The notes under the pieces: generated by a model | What the model was told of the DNA's origin: nothing | Databases searched by the model: none | What the model saw: only the letters and a program-made list of their open reading frames with translations | Shown: positions 45,513-58,505 of the stretch, one piece after another | Layout: every line of letters starts with the position of its first letter | How positions within the stretch are numbered: position 1 is the first letter of the stretch | Position numbers and translations under genes: made by a program | Source: Myrica gale | Lineage: Eukaryota > Streptophyta > Magnoliopsida > Fagales > Myricaceae | Assembly (NCBI GenBank): GCA_963930655.1 | Contig: OZ005600.1 | Location: forward strand, 7,691,501 to 7,755,500 | Direction of reading: 5' to 3' | Length of the DNA stretch: 64,000 bases

Positions 45513-48500
45513 TAATGTGGTGTAAATCTTTTTGTTTGTTGTTTAACCATAGCTTGTGCCACTAATTAATTAACTATACTTGCATTTTAAATACTTCTAA
45601 AAATAGGACCAGTCACTCATGAACACTATATAAATTAAGTTTTTTAATCTTTACTAATAAGATGAGATATGGTCAGCCCAGTAGTATAAAAAGCCTGGAC
45701 CATTGGCCTTCATAAATATCTCGCGTCGTAGCCTATTAAAGAAATAAAGCTTTAACAGGATTCCTTAATTTTTATCTAGAATAGACTGGGGTCCCACCTC
45801 TCCAACATTTTTGGATGAGATCAGATCTTTGACTTATCAAAATACGCATAAAGATACGAGAACTCTCCTCATAATAAGGGAGACCAACTCTAAGAGTCCT
45901 AACCACTCCGAACAGCTCAGTCTTAATAAGATTGTCTCTCCGGGGTCTATAAAAGACAAAGTACATACCCTAAAGACGCTTGATACATGTTTTATACACA
46001 CTCATTAATTCAAGCTTGCTAATCGTTTAATCATTTGGTTTAAAAAGTAAGTATTGTAAAATTTTCATTTACTGGAATAATTGATGCATTGGAAGAGAGT
46101 TCCTCGTTTAGTCAGCTTAGCGATCCGGCTAGCAATAATCAGGGAATGAACTAATTAAGGAGTAGGAACGTCATATAAATTAAGGAACCATGCATGTGCG
46201 AAATCAGGATTGAACATTAGGGGGATATATATATATAGACTTTTAGAGGAGCCAAAAATACGGAAACATAAGAAAATCATTAAAAATATTTTTTGTAATG
46301 AAGAAAAAATAAATCCCACTGATTTTGGGAGCTAGCCTGGCCGCGTAGCTCCGTCCGTGCAATTAAACCTAAGATGGAGCTATGCCTGTAACATTGGGGT
46401 ACGTACTCAGTGTCATGTTTGGTTCAATGAAACATAAGGGGGACAGTGAACTATGGATTGGCGACCATGGAGACCGTATGGCTAATGTCACATCCAAACG
46501 TAGGACTTTTTTCTGGTTGGGGGACGTGGGTCCGAGGAAAACGAAAATACTGCGAGAAACATCAGGGGAGAGGATTGTAAAACTATATGGTTGCACGTAA
46601 CAAAAGAAAACAAAAGTGGAATAAAATCGAAAAAGAAATGGCTGCACCTCCCAAAATAACATATATATTAATGTGCATGAAATATTCCATCAGATGCCAT
46701 AATGTCTTTACTTTTATAACCAAGTTTTCAATCATATTCCAACTTTAATCCATATAAAATTGTCAGCCCAAAACTTTCGATTCCATGACGTAGTCTAATA
46801 ACTTCGATCCTAATGATTAACTTTTTTATAGTTTATGATAAAAGTACAGGATTATACACCGACCTTTAACACCCCCAACTAAAAGGGAAATACAGAGAAG
46901 ATACAACACAGTACTCATGATGTTGCCGAGTCATGAAGTTCTTTCATGAACTCGCGAAGGAAACTGTTTGAACAACATTCAATGGATTAATACCTCTCAG
47001 ATATAACCTAGCTAATCGCACGCAAACATACACTTCAAACCTGAGCTGCATTTACCCGACAGCTCATGTGTAATTCAAGTAGGCTAGCAACTTACATTAT
47101 GGTTCTGTGGTGCAGTGCTATCTCTGCTCAGCAGTTGGTCTTGCCATCTTTGCCCCAAACCTCCGGAGTAGATGGATCTAGGTGGGGAGGTTCTTTTTCA
47201 CTAAATGCTTGCCATTAATAATTTTGCACTGGCTTCATCTTCCATTCTGGTTTTTAGAGCATCAAACTGATGAGCCTTTGGGAAGGGTGGGAAAGCAGAA
47301 ATGTATGTTCAACCCACTTTTATATATGATCAGTTTTTGGTCGGGAAACAATAACTGCATGCGGCCTTGTACTTGCCTCAATAATAGAATAAATCAGTCT
47401 CCATGATCTGTGATAGTATTGCATGGAGAGTACGAAACACCAAAAACGTAGATCCAGGCAATACCCTTTTGCTGGCCCGAACCCCTATATCTTCGAAAGG
47501 GTATGGCATGACCATCATGAGTCGTGTGTTAATATCCGTATAAACTACACAGCAAGGATCAGACTTCAGAGGACAATCTCTAGCTAGTAAACCTTCACGT
47601 ACCGCTCCCTCCCTAAGGACCAATATTCTCAGAATCGGATCGAATTTCCACCAAAACATTATTAATTCATTCCCACACAGAAGAATAAAGAAAGATCTTT
47701 TTTCGCATGATACTTTTTTAGTTATGATAATTTGTTTTCCTAAGCGTGTTATATAATCATGAGGTTTGGGTCCACGCTTATAATTTTATAAATATTTCAT
47801 TTATACCATTTGCTCATAAATAGCTGAGGTGTAGTGCTGCTCCTTTCAATTCATGAAGATCAACTATTTTCATAAAATTATCAACCAAAAGAAACTGGAG
47901 AAGTAAATGACTGACTGAAAATAACCCATGACAAATTAAAGAAGAGAGTTTTTATGTGCAAATGTTGCAGGAAGGGTCAGTGAGAAGAGAGAAGCAGGGG
48001 GGGGAATCAAATTAAGAGATTTCATTCAACAGTACCATTAAATTTACCATGAATATGAGGAAATTACTAAGTCCGGTCCATGCCAAACAGCATCAGTAAT
48101 AGCTGTATTCATCCTCTCTTCCAACTATGTAACTTGACAAGCTGCTTGCCTGCTTACGCTTGTTTAATTTGTGATCGACTGAACATCAAATATCTTTGCT
48201 AGTACGATAGCCATGTTCGAAAGACTTGAAGGACAACGATCGATATTGGAAATCAACATTAAAAATGAGACTAAAGTTACTCGTTCAAAATGACATCCTT
48301 CTGATCTTGCGCTTTAATTAATTTGTTATTATAAATGCCACTCTTCAATTGACAAGTTCCAGGGTAGCATTTCCCAAAGATAATATATATGATAAGCTAG
48401 GTACGAAACAATAAGTGAAAACATTCACTTACGATTATATATATGTCATAACACTATCGCCGTGAATTTAACATCTCAAAATCTTTATAATGAAGTATGT

Positions 48501-48593
48501 TGTAGGAAGCTTCAATCGGTATGATAATGGACGTTACAGCTCCTATGACATGGAAACTAATTACGATGGTCGTTTCTATGTGGTATGGGAGAT
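45513..48593. other. Gene-free AT-rich interval
   Basis: No gene, RNA or clear repeat end is supported in about 3 kb. Overlapping open frames at 45772-46008, 46369-46662 and 47378-47659 occur on opposite strands and show no domain. Confidence 0.45.
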
Positions 48594-48781
48594 GAGAGGT
48601 TAGAATGTGTTGGAAACTCTATCAATGGTGGGCAAAAATTTCCGGCCAATATCGAAATTTCGGGTTCCGATTTCAGTACCGTAATGAGAGGTTAGAATGT
48701 ACGTGTTGGAAACTCTATCAATGGTGGGCAAAAATTTCCGGCCAATATCGAAATTTCGGGTTCCAATTCCAGTACTGTAAT
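48594..48781. repeat. Tandem duplication spanning a transposon end and its flank
   Basis: Copy one (48594-48685) and copy two (48686-48781) share gagaggttagaatgt, then ttggaaactctatcaatgg and tgggcaaaaatttccgg through to cagta and taat. Copy two has a 4-base acgt insertion and a few substitutions. Each copy contains host flank plus the first 60 or so bases of the hAT-like element. Confidence 0.9.
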
Positions 48782-49283
48782 TCTAGTACATATCAAAACT
48801 AAAACCGAAATGTATTTTTTGCATTTTTCAAAATCGGATCTGGAAATGAAAATTATGACGGAATTAGCAGAATTTCAAGTTTCATTTTTTTAAAAAAATT
48901 TAATAAAATATGACTCAAAACCTCGTAATTTTACTTTAGATTTTAGGTGAATATTTATTTTATTTTAGATAGGATTTAAAACATTGTAATTTTAAAATAG
49001 GACTCAAATTTTTTTTGATGTCCATAATTTTATAATGTTTTAATTTTATTTTATATGAATGTTTATTTCATATTTTATTTATTGTTAATTTATAATGTGT
49101 AACCAAAAATTTGGACCAAAATGCTTTGGGATATAAAAAATTTAGAACAAAAAAGTCAACACAATAAAACCGGAATTACTGATTTATAATTTTAAAAGTT
49201 TTAGAATTAAACCGAAATAAATATTTAATTCAAAAAAATAGCCAATATAAACCGCAATATCATTTTTTTCCGTACCCACCCTT
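48622..49283. mobile_element. hAT-like MITE with a duplicated left end
   Basis: The left end (tcaatggtgggcaaaaa) and the inverse of the right end (aagggtgggtacggaaaaa) are similar. The flanks aaactcta (48614-48621) and aaactctg (49284-49291) look like an 8-bp duplication with one mismatch. Because of the local tandem duplication, a second left end starts at 48718. The interior is AT-rich and non-coding. It shares its end sequence with the element at 41703. Confidence 0.65.
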
Positions 49284-51509
49284 AAACTCTGTAGATAAAA
49301 GACAGAGGCTATGTTTCATATTTCAAAAAGTTTTCAAAAACTTCTTACTAATTTTTTCATCAATTCTAATACATTTTCACCAATCCTAATAATTTTTTCA
49401 TCAATTCCAATATATTTTCAATAATCCCAATAACTTTTTACAAATTCTAACAACTTTTAACATATTTTTTACCAATCTCAAAAAAATTCATACTACTTCA
49501 AAAAACACAAAAAAAAATAAAAACTGTTTCATAGCCTTATGTCTATGTAAATCAATATTTTAATCAGTATCATGCCCGAAAAGGTAATATGCTCCTTGCT
49601 ACGAGGGTCGCGTATTTTGTGCTGTACGATAACTTCCTAAACCTTTCGTTAAAGCGTATCTCGTTTATTGAACCACTCTTCGGAAACCTCTTCATACGGT
49701 TATTTTCCCAAAATATAAGTAATATTATACTAGACTGCCAGAAAAAGATATTATTAGATCATAACAAAAAACAATTTGTGGAGAAAGTTCGAGGAAAATC
49801 CGGTCGTTGTAAAAAACGGTGATGTAATAAAATCAGCGAGCCTAAAGTCACGGCAGTGATGCGATGCGTTGGACTGCCTCCTGGCGAATCTTGCTTCTAA
49901 ATTAGGTTGTGTTTGCATGGTAAAATTTTACCCCTCTTAAAATTTTAATATAATAAAATATTACAATATAATCTCTCTCCTCCATCAAATCATTACTTTT
50001 AACTACAAAAAATATAAAAAATTATCTATCTCTTCACTTTTTCACTAAACTCAATACCTAAAATTTTAACGATACTAAAATTTTACAAAACAAACCCACC
50101 CTTAGATTTGCCTTACAAATCTTTCCAAGTGACTCTGGAAGTTCTTAGACAGGGACAGTCAGAAATCAGAGCGTTGTCTTAGTTTCATTGGCTGTCCTCA
50201 GTCCGCCGCACCAGTAAAATTGCTTATGCTCGCACCTTAGTAACTCACCGCCAAGACGAGGAACACAATCGCCGAACCACACCCGCGTGAAATTAGTGTA
50301 AGGCGGACTTCACGAACCCAAAGTTTCAGATTGGGGCCCACCGCCCCACTCCTCTCTCTGTCTCTCTCATATATTTCTCTCCAATTCAGGGAAAGAATAA
50401 TTTAAGAAGAGTTTAGAGAAATTTGTGCATGGAGCGGAGGCCATTGGAAACGAAAGAGAGTGGATTCGGTAGGGTTTTATATCAAAGGCTTTAAAAAAGG
50501 GAGTTTGTCGTTGAAGAAAGCGAAAACAATAACAAAACCCTTTTGACTCTTTGATCTTCCCTGAGTCATTGCAAGTCAGCTCCCAACTATCCCTTTTTAT
50601 TATATATCTGTACCACAATTGTTTATTAGTTTTTTATACGTATTTTTTCTGTCTTTTCTCTTCCGCAGATCCCAGAGCCGGAGAGCGAGAAAGAGAGTGA
50701 CAGCGGGGATCTGAAAGTCTATTTTCTTCTTGGTTCACTGGCAAACGTAACAGGGTAGCCTATTCTCCGTACTGGGTTTGGTTTGCATGTATGCCATCTA
50801 ACTCTCTATTTTCTTGTTTTTTTTAATGTGTAATAAATATAAGAGGAACGCAGGCGCACAGAGAGAGAGAGAGAGTTCGGGGGTCAACTGGGTCTTTTTG
50901 CTTGATTCGGTATTATGGCCTTGAAAAGTCGTAGATAGTGTGACTGTTAGATAAACTTTTTATCTTTTTGTGTTTGTCTTCCACTTTAACATCTCTTGAG
51001 CCCTTTTTGGTGTTCTACTTTATGGGTCTCTTTCGCTACCGACGAACAATAGGTCAGAATATGCAGAGAAGCTGAAAACTGAGGGTTTATTTCATACTTG
51101 GAAGTCTTCCATGGTTTCTTCAGAAATATGATTTTGAGCGTGTTTGAGGGAGAAAGGTAGAGAGAGAGGGGGCGTGAACGGGAGACTAGAAAAGAAAAGG
51201 GCTTTTCTTGTCTTGTTCCTCTTTTTATTTCTGTCTGAAACAGATTTTCTAGAGAGAGAGGGTTGGCTCATGCATTGGCGTTGACAAGGAAACAGTTTTT
51301 TGTTTCTGTTTCTGCTGATGGCGTAATTGTCAGTCTTAGCTCATCTGGGGTAAGGCCAAAAGCTGTAAGATAAAAAAAAAAACTAAGCGTACCTTGTGAA
51401 AGTGATAGTGACTATGTCATAATAGCCTGGAGAGACAACGAGTCAGAAGGAGAGAGGGAGAGAGACACAAGAACCGAGGGTTTGATTTTTCTCTTTCGTT
51501 CCCTCTGTG
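49284..51509. other. Intergenic interval and leader of the HD-ZIP IV gene
   Basis: A degenerate array of short caattctaataatttttt-type units fills 49350-49480. A Tourist-like MITE is at 49905-50101. From about 50340 on, GA/CT microsatellites and an acceptor-like cttccgcag near 50660-50668 suggest a spliced leader of the downstream gene. No other gene is supported. Confidence 0.45.
49905..50101. mobile_element. Tourist-like (PIF/Harbinger) MITE, 197 bp
   Basis: TTA flanks both ends (49902-49904 and 50102-50104). The left end ggttgtgtttgcatgg and the inverse of the right end gggtgggtttgttttg match well, and both run on into taaaatttta. The body is AT-rich, matches the MITE at 27091 in inverse orientation, and has no coding capacity. 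Confidence 0.78.
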
Positions 51510-54500
51510 ATGGGTTTTGGGGGTTTGATAAGCAGTGCCGTTGGTGGTAGTAGTGGTGGAGGGGTTGCAAGAGTTTTGGCTGATTTTGCTCCACAAAGTC
51601 CAAGCATGCCCAGTGGTGCCAAAGCTCAGCCACCCCTTCCCACTCCTATTCCCAGTTCAATGCACAGTTCCTCTACTCTCACTCTCTCGATCGTATGCCT
51701 CATCTCCCTCTCCTCTCTTTGTAAACATTTTCTTCTTGGTTCATGGTTTACTTCTTTGTTTATGTTGCTTTTGCATAATATTTGATAAGTGACGGGATTT
51801 TGTGCAGCCAAGGAAAATGGAGGGCCATGGCGAGATGGGTCTGATTGGGGAGAAATTTGATACTAGTATGATGGTGCGGATGAGGGATGATGGTTATGAG
51901 AGCAGGTCAGGGAGTGATAATGTTGAAGGCGCATCAGGTGATGATCAGGACACCGGTGATGGTCGTCGGTCGAAGAAGAAGAAGTACCATAGACACACAC
52001 CACACCAGATTCAAGAGCTTGAAGGGTATGGTTTTTCATCTATATGTCTTCTAGTTCCTGGTTCACTGCAATTAAGGCTTTGCTAATAGGGGTTTTTGTT
52101 TTGTTTGTTATTCGGTTTAGTTTCTTTAAGGAATGTCCTCATCCCGATGAGAAACAAAGATTGGAACTGAGCAGGAGACTTGGCCTGGAGACCAAGCAGG
52201 TTAAGTTTTGGTTCCAAAATAGGCGAACCCAAATGAAGGTAAGTTGATTTATTGCTTTATATCTGTATTTGTCCTCCAGTTATTGTCCAATAGGTTTTAT
52301 ATCACTTACGTAAATGAAAAATTGTGGATTTGAATCAGACCCATTTGGAACGCCATGAAAACATGATGCTTAAACAAGAACATGATAAGCTTAAAGCTGA
52401 GAATGATATAATGAGGGGTGCTATGGTGAACCCAGTATGCAACAATTGTGGTGGCCCGGCCATCCCTGGCCAAATATCGTTTGACGAGCACCAACTTAGG
52501 ATTGAGAATGCTAGACTGAAGGATGAATTAAACCGTATATGTGCTTTGGCAAACAAGTTCTTGGGAAGGCCTCTCTCGTCCTTGGCTTCCTCAAACTCTG
52601 GTTTGGAACTTGCTGTCGGAAGAAATGTGATTGGTGGTTTAAGCTCTGTAGGCACCCCATTGCCAATGGGACTTGATCTAGGAGACGGTGTGTTTAGTGC
52701 TTCTCCTGCAATGCCTCTACTTAAGCCTCATATAGGCTTGATGGGCAATGAAGCTCCAATAGATAAATCAGTGTTTATAGATCTTGCTTTGGCAGCTATG
52801 GATGAATTAATTAAGATGGCCCAGACAGATAGCCCCCTTTGGATCAAAAGTTTGGATGGAGGGAAGGAAACACTGAACCATGAGGAGTATTCAAGGATGT
52901 TATCTACTTGTATTGGCACAAAACCCACCAGTTTTGTAACTGAGGCTACAAGGGAGACTGGGTTGGTAATAATCAACAGCTTTGCTCTTGTGGAGACATT
53001 CATGGACGAGGTATGCAAACTAACCCTTTGTGCCTTTATGGAGCTTTAAGTGATTTTATTGGAGTTGTCAAGTTTCTGAAAGAATGATTTTTCCATCATG
53101 GTTTTGTTACAATAATATTTTTATAAGGGTTGCACAACAGCCATAGATTGTTTCTTCAGAATATTAGTGTTCCTGAACGTCAATCAATATATTCGATAAC
53201 ATTTTTTAGGGTTTGCAATCCTTTGAACAAAATTGTACATTGAATATAGAACACATGCAATGCTTGAAGTTTAAATATTGGTTTCATTCCTTTCTTTTGA
53301 AATAGGGTCGATGGAAGGAAATGTTTCCTTGCATGGTTGCTAGAGCTGCCACCACTGATTTTATATCAAATGACATGGCTGGAATCAGAAATGGTGCTCT
53401 ACAAGTGGTATGTCTCCCAGCTGTCTGTGTATTTCTCCCTGGCTACTGAACTAGGAAACTAATTAATAGCATACTTTTTAGATGCATGCTGAGCTTCAAG
53501 TTCTGTCACCATTGGTCCCTCCACGTCAATTGAAGTTCCTCCGGTTTTGCAAGCAGCAGGCAGAGGGTGTGTGGGCTGTGGTTGATGTTTCGCTGGACAT
53601 TAGCCAAGAAGCTACCAATACACACCCATATGTGAACTGTAGGAGGCTTCCTTCCGGTTTTGTTGTCCAAGATATGCCCAATGGTTACTCCAAGGTAATT
53701 TTAAAAGTTGTTTGTTAATTTGTTATATGTTTACATGCCCTCTAGTATCCTTTCTTGATGAATGGTGTGCCTTCGGGTGTGGGTATATTGTCTGTTATGT
53801 GTATTTAATGAGTTGGTTGAAATAAATGCAATTTTTGAGTGTCCTGGATGCTACATCAAGGTGAAACTACGGCCACTTGGACTCCGTTTACAACCCTACT
53901 GGACTAGCTTGTGTTTCCAAGAAATCATTTTTTTTATCACTCACCAAGTTTTGCGGTCTTTGATGGTTTTGCTGTTTATGAGATAAATTATGCTTTTACC
54001 TAAGAATCTGAACTTCTTATGAGTATTTTACTGAAGAAGATGCTGCCATATAGATATTTTATACCATTCAAAACTTCAATGTGGAGATTGGTTGTAGTCT
54101 TTAATTTATTAATGTCCTGGTACTCTTAGAGATGAGGAAATCTGATGCACCACTCACTTATCAAAAAAAAAAAAATCTGATGCACCACTCGGTTTGATAC
54201 TTGTGTAAGCCGTTTATTCCTTTTTCTTTTTTTTGCCATCTCGAACATATGATCTTTACAATTTATTAATGTAGGTAACGTTGGAACTTTCAATCTTTGT
54301 CCTCTAAACAATATATTTGATGCTTCTATTCCTCTCTCTTAGGGTTACATTTTATTCCCACGAGACTCTATGACCTGGATCAGTCTTATATTGTTGTATA
54401 TTGAAACCCGTGCAATGTCATAATAGATCTCGTTTTCTTATTAAAATTGTAGCTTCCATTTTAACAATTAATAAAACTCCATGAAACCCTTTTTGTCCAG

Positions 54501-56481
54501 CTTTAAGTGCCGCTTCCTTATCTTGTTTGACTTTACTGCTGGATTTTTGACTTTGCTTTTCAACCTTGGTGTAGACCTCCATATTCCAATCTTAAATGAT
54601 GAAAGCCTTGGATTTCATTTCAACCCTTATCTAGCGACTATGATATACACGTTAGTTGTATTGCAATGCCTTTGCCGCCCTTTTGCCCTCATCCTTTCTT
54701 TTTCATTTACATGGTGGCCTTTTTTTTCCCGTATGTTCTAACCAGATCTGCATCAAAACAATGCTACTGGACCATTTAGTACATTCACAACCAATGTAGA
54801 GCATCATATGGAAGACGAATATGGTGGGAGCGAACTCAAAGTTGGTTCATAAATTTCTTTATTTTGGTGGAGGGTTTTAGTGAATTGTTACGTGCCATAC
54901 TGTTATACCGTCGTAAGACTCAAGTTGTCAACACTTGTTTCTATGTAAAAGGTGCCCAGGGATTAGAGGATGCTGCTGGTTTGTTACAAAAGCCTAGTTT
55001 TGGTGGTAACCTTCATCTGGGTTGTGTTTCGATGGGTTCGACAGCATCTCACCTTATCAGTCTTCCTTAATAGCCTGTGGCATTTGGAATACTTTGGATA
55101 AATTGTTGTATTAAGGGAAGAACTTAAAACCATAAGTATTGAAAATAACTTTTCCACAAAGCTAACTGAAGAGACAACTAGATCCTTACAAGCTTTATAG
55201 TAATTTAGTCTCCGGGACAATGAAGCTTAACCGGACAAATCCTTTTGCAAATGTCATTACCTATTTTCTGTTGTGAACTATGTTTTGTAAGTAAATGGCT
55301 TCTAACAAATGTTAGGTGCATGAAAATGCAGGTTACCTGGGTAGAACATTCAGAGTATGATGAGAGTACTATCCACCATCTCTACCAACAACTTATTAGA
55401 GCTGGCATGGGATTTGGCGCGCAGAGGTGGGTTGCCACCCTACAAAGGCGATGTGAGTTCTTGGCAATCATCATGTCATCTACAATCCCTAATGAAGATC
55501 ACGCAGGTTTCTTTTCGCTGACTTATCATTCTCACTTATAAGTTCAGTTAATTTTCACATTCTAATTCATACCCTTCTTCAACAGTGATTAGCCCAGCTG
55601 GTAGAAGTAGCATGCTAAAGCTGGCACAGCGCATGACTTATAACTTCTGTTCTGGGGTTTGTGCTTCAACGGCTCGCAAGTGGGACAGTCTGCGTGTTGG
55701 AAATGTGGGCGAAGATGTGAGGGTTATGATGAGGAAGAATTTGGATGACCCCGGTGAGCCTCCTGGGATTGTATTGAGTGCTGCAACGTCTGTTTGGATG
55801 CCTGTAGCGCAGCAGAGACTCTTTGATTTCCTGCGAGATGACCGGTTGAGGAGCGAGTGGGACATTTTATCCATTGGCAGGCCAATACAAGAGATGGTCC
55901 ATATTGCAAAAGGCCATAAACAAGGCAACTGTGTCTCTCTTCTTCGTGGCAGTGTGAGTAATCATTTTCCGCCTGGAGTCGTCAATAATTAGCATACCTT
56001 GGTAGTTTGGAAATATTCATTACTCTTCACCATGTTCACATTCGTTTTCATTTTTCTGCTTGGCTTGGTATTTGTGCGAACTTTGCAGCCAACTAATGCC
56101 AATGACAACAACATGCTGATATTGCAAGAAACTTGGACGGATGCCTCTGGCTCAGTGGTTGTTTATGCTCCAGTTGACATACCATCTATAAATGTGGTAA
56201 TGGGGGGTGGAGATTCTGCCTATGTGGCTCTCCTACCATCAGGATTCGCAATTCTTCCTGGTGAGCAACCCAGCCATGGTGGACGTAACAACTGCAATGG
56301 TACAATGATACAAGCAGGCGATAATGGCTCGAATGGAGGTGGATGCTTACTTACAGTTGGATTTCAAATCTTACTGGATAGCCAACCATTTGCCAAGCTA
56401 ACTGTGGAGTCGGTCGAGACTGTTAACAATCTCGTCTCCTGCACTATTCAGAAGATTAAAGCGGCTCTTAAAGTAACATAG
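51510..56481 (+). CDS. HD-ZIP IV homeodomain-START transcription factor, ANL2/HDG1-like
   Basis: Nine exons: 51510-51692, 51808-52025, 52121-52238, 52339-53010, 53306-53407, 53482-53694, 55332-55506, 55586-55953 and 56089-56481, giving 813 residues, close to HDG1 and ANL2. The start is the first ATG ([13 protein letters not shown]). Residues 62-115 are an acidic linker ([18 protein letters not shown]). The homeodomain spans about 116-174 with the recognition helix [14 protein letters not shown] zipper-loop-zipper follows, with the CxxC loop CNNCGGPA. The START domain begins near residue 315 ([17 protein letters not shown]). The C-terminal HD-START-associated domain ends [12 protein letters not shown]. 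Clade members bind L1-box promoters and direct epidermal fate, anthocyanin and cuticle traits; the role here is inferred. Intron 6 (53695-55331) is long but has no gene. Orthology to ANL2 versus HDG1 is not decided. Confidence 0.95.
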
Positions 56482-57588
56482 TTGTGATGGTGGATTACTA
56501 CGCTGTTTTAACTTTTGTTATATGAAAAGCAAAATCTCGTATATGAAGAAGTATAGGAGATAGAGTGGATAGAAAGGTGGAAGAAGCTTGAGATTAAAAT
56601 TCTCATGAGGGTTTCGAGTCAAGAACGAACCACATCTGGGGAACTTTGCACGGTAATTAGAGTGCCAAGATGATGACTTTTGGTCTTGACTGTTTGGGGG
56701 TGAAGTTATAGGAAATGGTGGTTCGGGTATTGACTCGGTGGACCCGTGAGGTTGGCTCGGCCCTCTCTTTGCCAAATGTGTTTGTTACGTATTTTCATCC
56801 TGTAGAGTTAAACAAGGTGGACACTTGTGGAAGTATGCTTCCATTGTTTTGTTGCTTCTTTTGTCTGAATTGTAGGATCTGTCATCTCCCATGATTCGAA
56901 TCAAAAGTTCGGTATCTTTATCTTCCAACAGACTTGCTCTTTTTCGGCTTTTTTTAACTTTGATGCCTCGGCCATAGCTGGTCGAAATGTACCGTCTGTC
57001 TGTGCATGCATCGTTTGGATAAGTAATATGACGGTCGAAAGCGACGTATCATTCGCTCTCCTTTATTTTTCCCTGGTTCGTACGTAAGATGCATGCAAAA
57101 ATGTCACTCTTATCTATTGTTTGAGCCAAGCGAGGCAGCTTGATCATTCACAGTACTGTAAAGCTATGACAATTCTTCCCCCATGCTGAAAAAAAGGACA
57201 AGAAAGAAGAAAACCCTACAACGGTAAAGATTACAATTAAAGAAATATGAAAAATGATCTACAATTAAACAATTGGCTCACTGTGCACATGAGGTCACAA
57301 GTCCAACTTCTGATGGAAGCATTTGGGTAACAAGCTATCCAAAGAGAATGAATGTCTTTACGGACCCTCCGTGAGGTCAGGGTCAAGGTTAGGCTATGGC
57401 TTAACCCTCTCCTTAGGGAGTGTTGCCTCTCTCCTGTCTAGGTTATAGGTGACGATTCCTCGACGGGTAGGAAATATTATAGTAATACGGATGCATAGGT
57501 AAGGTAGCCTCCTCTGGTCGTCTCTTGACTATTGGATCACCTTGTTTGTAGCTTGTTCAGGGTAATCAACCAGTCCATTTCACATTGG
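56482..57588. other. 3' flank of the HD-ZIP IV gene
   Basis: This is probably 3' untranslated sequence up to a few hundred bases, then unassigned sequence. No gene was recognised. Confidence 0.4.
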
Positions 57589-57800
57589 TAATTTTTTTTA
57601 TCAAAACGAAAGCAGAAACCTTATTAGCAGAAAGCAAAGAAAACACAAACAACTAAGAGGATCATTCACAGCATAGATCCAAAAGAGGTGCGGAAAGAGC
57701 TCAGAAACAACGGGTGGTCTCCAGTACAAAACTTGGAAGCAGCCCAACGAGCTAAAGTGGTGCGCGCCAAAACATTAGCACCTCTAAAGAAAGCTGCATA
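57589..57800 (-). pseudogene. LINE 3' end fragment (RNase H tail and poly-A-like end)
   Basis: On the minus strand the reading FRGANVLARTTLARWAASKF resembles the last helix region of the plant LINE RNase H domain (AN..A..LA.WA). It runs to a TGA at 57666-57668, followed by ctgctaataaggtttctg and a short A run ending near 57589. This order is that of a 5'-truncated L1-type LINE copy. Confidence 0.5.
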
Positions 57801-58505
57801 TTGGTTTGGGCATAGCTAAGAATTGAACCCGTTTGTTCGTCCGATTAGTGTTAGAAGGCAATCTGATATTATGTTATCTAATTCTTTGTCACAGAAAAGA
57901 AGCTTCTGGCAGTGACATCAAATAAGAGAATCAACTACGTCCTAGCTCATCTGAAAATATATAAATACGTAAATTACCTTTCTGCTCGCACTCGGGAAAA
58001 AAAAAACATATTTCTTCAATGTGGACCAAACCACATTTTTGGGCCTACAAACCAACCACCTCCTGTCTTAAATTGATTGGTTGGCTGAGCCCAGATCCGT
58101 ATTAACCAAAACCCATATCAGTGGGCCTACAAGCCATCTACATCCTGCCTAAAATGTCTTTGATGAGCCTAGGCCCAGTATTAACTTTGCAGACTTTGGA
58201 GTACATTTTGCGCCCTTAACGTCTTACAGAGCCGCCACACTGCTATTTTCACAATTTCCTCCATTCACCCCGATCAAAACATCCAGTCCTCTCTCGTTAT
58301 CCTCCTCTTTTACACTCATCAGAGCAAAGCAACCCTCTGCAAAGTGCAAACACCCTTGAAAATGCTCAAAAATGCTTTTTATCTTAGGCCAAACCCTAAC
58401 CTCAAAACCCTCCCGCTACTCCTCTCCAGTTCCTGAAAACCAAATCTCTGATAGACCAAACTCTGTGCAAAACCCCTGACCCTTAAAATCCCGGGCCCTG
58501 AAAAA
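57801..58505. promoter_or_regulatory. Upstream region of the PORR gene
   Basis: No gene was seen. A pair of related segments (ccaaccacctcctg...ttggttgg near 58050 and catctacatcctgcc near 58136) suggests a short degenerate direct repeat. The promoter of the next gene should lie in the last few hundred bases; no clear TATA box was identified. Confidence 0.35.

Noticed and set aside
47100-47320. Possible microRNA precursor (cagtgctatctctgctcagc; ggaagggtgggaaagcag)
   Set aside because: No known plant microRNA matched by eye and no extended hairpin with a complementary arm was found.
51535-51792. Alternative frame over HD-ZIP IV exon 1
   Set aside because: Only the frame from 51510 splices in phase to the homeodomain exon.
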